A stretch of 46,223 bases of DNA, from positions 1 through 46,223 of the forward strand of contig JAKQNR010000038.1 in NCBI GenBank assembly GCA_029565685.1, written 5' to 3'. The DNA is from a bacterium (GTDB lineage Bacteria; Zhuqueibacterota; Zhuqueibacteria; Residuimicrobiales; Residuimicrobiaceae). Under the pieces are notes generated by a model. That model did no database searches, had not been told where the DNA came from, and worked only from the letters and a program-made list of their open reading frames with translations. Below, in pieces: positions 42,702-46,223 of the stretch (positions are counted from its first letter, which is position 1; each line of letters starts with the position of its first letter). A program made the translations under genes and the position numbers.

Positions 42702-44486
42702 CTATCTCAGCAAAGTCATCTTTTTCACCGCAACGGACTGTCCACATTGCAAGCGATAGAAATAGATGCCGGTGGCCAATTCAGAGGCGGCCGCATTTCG
42801 ATAATCCCAGGTGGCGGTATAATTCCCGGCTGTTTGCATCTGATGATCAACCAGGGTCGCCAGCCATTCTCCTCGAACTGTATGTATCGTCAACGTGACC
42901 GGCTGAGCCTGGGACAACTCGTAACGTATCGTTGTGATCGGGTTAAAGGGATTGGGAAAATTCTGCTGCAGGCGGAACGCCATAGGCATAGCATCCTGTT
43001 GACTGAAAACCCGGGTCGCATCCGGCTCTTTGATCTCATGGTATTGATTAATGGCCACATCGGTGAGTTTCTGCTTCAAGCCCAATGGCCAGCGGATGAC
43101 CACAGAGTCGATGGCCGTGTGCAAACCGATGCCGAAATGAACCCAGGGGTTGTATTGATGGAAATGGCCGTCGCCGCAGCGGGTGAGCCGAATCTGCTTT
43201 TTATCGCCCGTGTACACCGTTACGAGGCTGCCGACCGCATCACGGTTGGAGATCGTGCCCTCGAGAATAAATCCCACCCAATTGGCGCCGTTGTCGGCCA
43301 AATTGCGGTAGAGCAGATGATCGAATTCCGGAGAGGGCATGTAAATGTCCAGAAAGCCGTCCCTGTCGTAATCAAAAAAGCCGCAGCCTTTTCGATAGCC
43401 GGTTTTCGTAAGGCCTATATATTCCGCTACATCCGCAAACGAGTGCACGCCGGGAGAGGTTTCATCATTAACAAACAGATTGTCATATCCTTCCACCACC
43501 CCCTTGTCCATAAAGATATCCTGATCGCCGTCATTGTCGAAATCGCCGAAGGTCATCCCCCGGTGCGGAAACTTTTGTGAGACAAAGCCTACTTCATTGC
43601 TCACGTTGACGAACAGACCATCCCGATTTTCATACAATTCATCCATATCCGCTTCCGTCGTGCTTCGGGAAGCCTTGAAAAAATCAAGATCGCCGTCATT
43701 GTCATAATCGAAAAATCGCTTATACCAGCAATTCCCGACAGTCGCGAAGCCGAGGGCCGCTGTCACGTCGGTGAACTGTCCGTTTTCATTTCTAAAAAAG
43801 GTATTTCGGCCGACCAGATCGGGGTCGCCGTCCAGATCAAAATCGGTGAATACGACGCGCCACTCCTTGGCCAGGGAAATCCCATCCAGACCTGCCTGCG
43901 TAGCCACATTGGTGAAATGGTCGCCGTCGTTGCGAAACAGGTACAGGTTGGGATTGCTCAACTGGCTGATGACGCAATCCAAGTCGCCGTCCAGATCATA
44001 GTCAGCCCAACCGCAGTTATTGCAATCCCACTCAACAATAAAAACGCCGGGCTTGGGCGCGACGAATCCCATGGCGGCGGACACTTCGGTGAACACATTG
44101 TCGTCATTGCGCAGCAGATGGATGCCGGCGGTGGTAGCCAAGGAGAGGTCTTTGTCGCCGTCGTTATCAAAATCGACCCACAGCGTAGTACGGGTGCCCC
44201 TTTCCGTCGCCTCGATCTGCTGTATGGGATGAGTGGTCAGTTCTTGAAAATGACCGCCGTTGTTGAGGTAAATTCGACTGTAGCCGGGTTCGGCCCAGCG
44301 CAAACAAAAAATGTCCGGATAGCCGTTGCGGTCGATATCCGCCAGTGCGAGGCCGCCTTTTTCGAACGGCGCCGCCGGCAGGCCGACGCTCGCATTGTCC
44401 ACGATCTCAAAAGAGCACAGATCCTGTGCAAAACCAATCCCCGTCCACGCAGTAACCAGAATCATTAGTAGCCATAAGGCTTTCAT
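42702..44486 (-). CDS. Propeller/ASPIC-UnbV surface protein, divergent tandem copy
   Basis: A protein of 594 residues; the ATG at 44486 has GGAG upstream and starts a Sec signal peptide (LWLLMILVTAWTGIGFAQ); an ATG 48 bases earlier is less likely. Seven loops: DIDRNGYPD, DFDNDGDKD, DYDLDGDLD, DFDLDGDPD, DYDNDGDLD, DFDNDGDQD and DYDRDGFLD. ASPIC/UnbV: NWVGFILEGTISNRDAVGSL and VVIRWPLGLKQKLTDV. Tail: QNFPNPFNPITTI and VKKMTLLR. It lacks the MDRWG motif of the others (FEKGGLALADIDRNG instead) and so is the most divergent of the five tandem members. Its stop is followed after one base by a possible ATG of the Tat protein, which suggests coupling. Confidence 0.85.
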   Translation of the reverse strand: MKALWLLMILVTAWTGIGFAQDLCSFEIVDNASVGLPAAPFEKGGLALADIDRNGYPDIFCLRWAEPGYSRIYLNNGGHFQELTTHPIQQIEATERGTRTTLWVDFDNDGDKDLSLATTAGIHLLRNDDNVFTEVSAAMGFVAPKPGVFIVEWDCNNCGWADYDLDGDLDCVISQLSNPNLYLFRNDGDHFTNVATQAGLDGISLAKEWRVVFTDFDLDGDPDLVGRNTFFRNENGQFTDVTAALGFATVGNCWYKRFFDYDNDGDLDFFKASRSTTEADMDELYENRDGLFVNVSNEVGFVSQKFPHRGMTFGDFDNDGDQDIFMDKGVVEGYDNLFVNDETSPGVHSFADVAEYIGLTKTGYRKGCGFFDYDRDGFLDIYMPSPEFDHLLYRNLADNGANWVGFILEGTISNRDAVGSLVTVYTGDKKQIRLTRCGDGHFHQYNPWVHFGIGLHTAIDSVVIRWPLGLKQKLTDVAINQYHEIKEPDATRVFSQQDAMPMAFRLQQNFPNPFNPITTIRYELSQAQPVTLTIHTVRGEWLATLVDHQMQTAGNYTATWDYRNAAASELATGIYFYRLQCGQSVAVKKMTLLR

Positions 44487-44616
44487 TTTTTCTCCACATT
44501 CAGGTTCTCTTTGAAATGAGATCAGCAAAGACAATCTTGCTCAACAGCTCAGGGTAAAAAGAGGATGGAGAGCAGAACGACGGGCTGAGCAATACTACAC
44601 TATCGGCACCGCCATC

Positions 44617-44689
44617 TTGTCATTCCGAGCCCGCAATCCCGTATTCAAAAAAGCGTAAGACCGTTGCAAAGAGCGAGGAATCTATCGAC
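44617..44689. repeat. Pieces of a common intergenic repeat, split by about 40 bases
   Basis: TTGTCATTCCGAGC (44617-44630) and GAGCGAGGAATCTATCGAC (44671-44689) look like the two halves of the intergenic element (CATTCCGAGCG...GCGAGGAATCT) that I recall from many bacterial genomes. Here about 40 unrelated bases lie between them. Recognition is by memory only. Confidence 0.35.
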
Positions 44690-44764
44690 AAACAATCCTT
44701 ATCTCTTTCACAGGTTCGGTTCGTCGTTAGATCCTTCGGCGCTCAGAAACTGCTATAATAATTA

Positions 44765-44798
44765 CAAGCTCGGGAAAAGTCGCCTTTTCCCGAGCTTG
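44765..44798. terminator. Intrinsic terminator downstream of the PPC-repeat gene
   Basis: A perfect 14-base inverted repeat, CAAGCTCGGGAAAA (44765-44778) and TTTTCCCGAGCTTG (44785-44798), with a 6-base loop. It lies 48 bases past the minus-strand stop at 44846 and, on that strand, is followed by an A/T-rich stretch. It should end the transcript of the PPC protein and separate it from the propeller run. Confidence 0.75.
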
Positions 44799-44845
44799 TT
44801 TACATCACGAAGAATAGTACTACAACGAATTTAAATTCAAGATAC

Positions 44846-46223
44846 TTATTTCAGCAGGATCATTTTATGGACCTTGACAAAGGAACCTGCTTCGATCCGG
44901 TAGAAATAGACGCCGGTCGGCACTGTGATTCCGTTCCGGTCCGTGGCATCCCAGACGATGCTATAGTTGCCGGCCTGCTGTTTGACATTGACCAGATCTT
45001 TGACCTTTTGACCCAGCATGTTGTAGATGGTCAATTGGACCGTCTCGGCCTGGGGCAGAGAGTACCTGATGGTCGTCGTCGGGTTGAACGGGTTGGGATA
45101 GTTCTGCGCCAACTCGAAGGTCAGCGGTTTGATCTGGTCCGCCCGCTCCACGCCGACGCCCATATTGACGCCGGCCAACAGCATGTATTCACCGCCGCCC
45201 GGATTTCGATCGGTCGTGCTCCATTTTTCCGTCCGGTTGCGGCTGTTATAATAGGAATTCACCTGAATATAATACGTGCCGCTTACCGGAATTTCAGGAG
45301 TGATAAAACGGGAGAAGGTGTTGCTAAAGACCGTGGGATAGAGGTTTTCCCAGTTATCGCCTTCCCAGGCATCCTTGTCGTCGTTCTCGATGGGAGTTGC
45401 ATTGCCCAGGCTGTCGAGCAGAACCAGCTCTGTATCCAGATCGCGGATACAGCTGTCCGGTCCTGCGGTGAACAGTTCGGCGGTGAGAATATCGCCGGCT
45501 TTGAGCACGACCTTGTAGAGATCAAAGTCGTTCCAGTTGTAATGCTTGCCGAGCGAATCGACAAAATCATTGTAGAGGTAGCCGTGAATTTTCGTCGGGT
45601 TCGCCAGGTCCAAAGCCGGCAACTTGGCTGCATCCGCTACCGTGTCATCCGGTTCATGGGTTGTTTTAGCGGTGGCCAATGGCGTGCCATACCACAACCG
45701 GATCTTGTAGGGATACTCGGCGGTAAAGGTGGAAACATCCGCTTTGATCTTGACGAAGTAGAGGCCGGAGCTGGGCGGCACCCAGCCGGTGAGCCGTGCG
45801 CCCCAGCTGTCGTAGCGGCTGGACGGATCAGCGTTCAAAACATTGGCCCCGGTTTCGTCAAATACGCTCATCTTGATCACAGACTTGGCATTGACCCCGC
45901 GCGGAGCGATCGTGTTCAAAGTGTACATTTTATCCGCGTCGGCTCTGAATTTGAAATAATCCACCGAGTCGGTCGGGCTCAGCGCCGCGTCGAGGATCGT
46001 TTGTAAAGTGATGAGATTAGCGCCGGCCATGTCGTTGTTTGGTTCATTTTCTTTCGGCCAGGTCAATGTGAACGACACCAGGTATTCGCCGCCGCCGGCA
46101 TTGCGATGACTCATATGCGGCTTTTCGTTACGGGTCACGCTGTTGTAATACGAAATCACCCGCACATAATAAGTGCCCGCCGCCGGTATCTCCGGAGTGA
46201 TGAAACGGGAAAAGGTGTTGCTC
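44846..46223 (-). CDS. Secreted PPC-repeat protein with type IX-like tail, 5' truncated at window edge
   Basis: The frame is open to the right edge, so the N-terminus is missing; about 459 residues are visible. There is a tandem repeat with a period of exactly 900 bases (300 residues): FSRFITPEIPVSGTYYIQV recurs as FSRFITPEIPAAGTYYVRV, each followed by SYYNS and a GGGEY strand. Each unit holds beta-sandwich modules like the pre-peptidase C-terminal (PPC) domain: ENEPNNDMAGAN, DSVDYFKFRADADKMYTL, SGLYFVKIKAD, and then HEPDDTVADAAKLP, NDFDLYKVVLKAGDILTAEL. The C-terminus has QNYPNPFNPTTTI and VHKMILLK. PPC domains often follow secreted peptidase or glycosidase domains, so an enzyme could lie off the edge. 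It has its own terminator. Confidence 0.82.
   Translation of the reverse strand, partial: SNTFSRFITPEIPAAGTYYVRVISYYNSVTRNEKPHMSHRNAGGGEYLVSFTLTWPKENEPNNDMAGANLITLQTILDAALSPTDSVDYFKFRADADKMYTLNTIAPRGVNAKSVIKMSVFDETGANVLNADPSSRYDSWGARLTGWVPPSSGLYFVKIKADVSTFTAEYPYKIRLWYGTPLATAKTTHEPDDTVADAAKLPALDLANPTKIHGYLYNDFVDSLGKHYNWNDFDLYKVVLKAGDILTAELFTAGPDSCIRDLDTELVLLDSLGNATPIENDDKDAWEGDNWENLYPTVFSNTFSRFITPEIPVSGTYYIQVNSYYNSRNRTEKWSTTDRNPGGGEYMLLAGVNMGVGVERADQIKPLTFELAQNYPNPFNPTTTIRYSLPQAETVQLTIYNMLGQKVKDLVNVKQQAGNYSIVWDATDRNGITVPTGVYFYRIEAGSFVKVHKMILLK

Larger units (their letters stand above)
44487..44845. other. Gene-free gap with terminator and split intergenic repeat
   Basis: The 359 bases between the PPC protein gene and the propeller gene show no coding signal. 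They hold a strong hairpin (44765-44798), two pieces resembling a widespread intergenic repeat (44617-44630, 44671-44689), and the ribosome-binding site of the propeller gene at the left end. A promoter for the long minus-strand run is likely here, but no boxes were confidently recognised. Confidence 0.5.

Noticed and set aside
35688..44486. Regularly spaced GCCGTCGTTGTC-like motifs on the plus strand that resemble a short direct-repeat array
   Set aside because: Not a CRISPR: they are reverse complements of codons for D-N-D-G-D loops, spacing is irregular, and they lie inside coding sequence.
44867..46006. Open frame of 379 codons on the plus strand opposite the PPC-repeat gene
   Set aside because: It is the shadow of a real gene that has the export tail and repeat modules; the plus-strand translation has no recognisable features.

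Overview
The window most likely comes from a Gram-negative bacterium of the FCB group, probably an uncultured lineage such as KSB1, Calditrichota or Latescibacterota. The evidence is a set of secreted proteins whose C-termini carry a FlgD-like Ig module with the hallmark QNYPNPFNPTTTI and a basic tail such as KKMLLVR, together with a PorV/PorQ-like outer-membrane barrel, SSS symporters and glycan-degrading enzymes. The lineage is an inference; no rRNA or tRNA gene was seen.

Left part, plus strand (2-5190): the tail of a secreted protein, a PorV/PorQ-like barrel, a SurA-like double-parvulin chaperone, and a secreted beta-propeller protein with its own leader. This looks like envelope assembly and export machinery next to one of its cargoes. 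A strong bidirectional hairpin terminator (5297-5335) separates it from a minus-strand SIS-domain sugar isomerase/deaminase, which is divergent from a lone ribose-type sugar-binding lipoprotein (6685-7635).

From 7744 to the right edge every gene is on the minus strand. Read in transcription order (right to left), the run has these parts: a PPC-repeat surface protein running off the edge; an array of propeller/ASPIC-UnbV proteins (42702, 39593, 37663, 35688, 29846, plus the related 33829) interleaved with a Tat-exported TIM-barrel protein and a GH2 beta-mannosidase; a glycan block of a large SSS symporter, GH2 glucuronidase-like enzyme, GH20 hexosaminidase, GH130 mannoside phosphorylase/hydrolase and an EEP-family phosphodiesterase-like protein; a secreted NHL-like protein; a URO-D-like methyltransferase; a SUMF1-domain lipoprotein; a second SSS symporter with two tiny two-helix membrane proteins; a decayed GH130; another propeller protein; a decayed RhaT-like transporter; a second URO-D-like protein; an OPA-type MFS transporter; and a P-loop kinase-like protein.

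Taken together, the right-hand 38 kb looks like a glycan-utilisation island. GH20, GH130 and beta-mannosidase would fit the Man-beta-1,4-GlcNAc core of N-glycans or a similar heteroglycan, and the GH2 with an N-x-K motif adds a uronic-acid activity. There is no SusC/SusD pair or TonB receptor in the window. Instead there are surface-type seven-bladed propellers and SSS/MFS symporters. All eight VCBS/FG-GAP proteins here carry exactly seven DxDxDG-type calcium loops, and two neighbouring copies share a 125-bp block that is identical at the DNA level. The most novel idea the window supports is a SusCD-free glycan locus built on an expanded set of secreted seven-bladed propellers, still being duplicated or converted.
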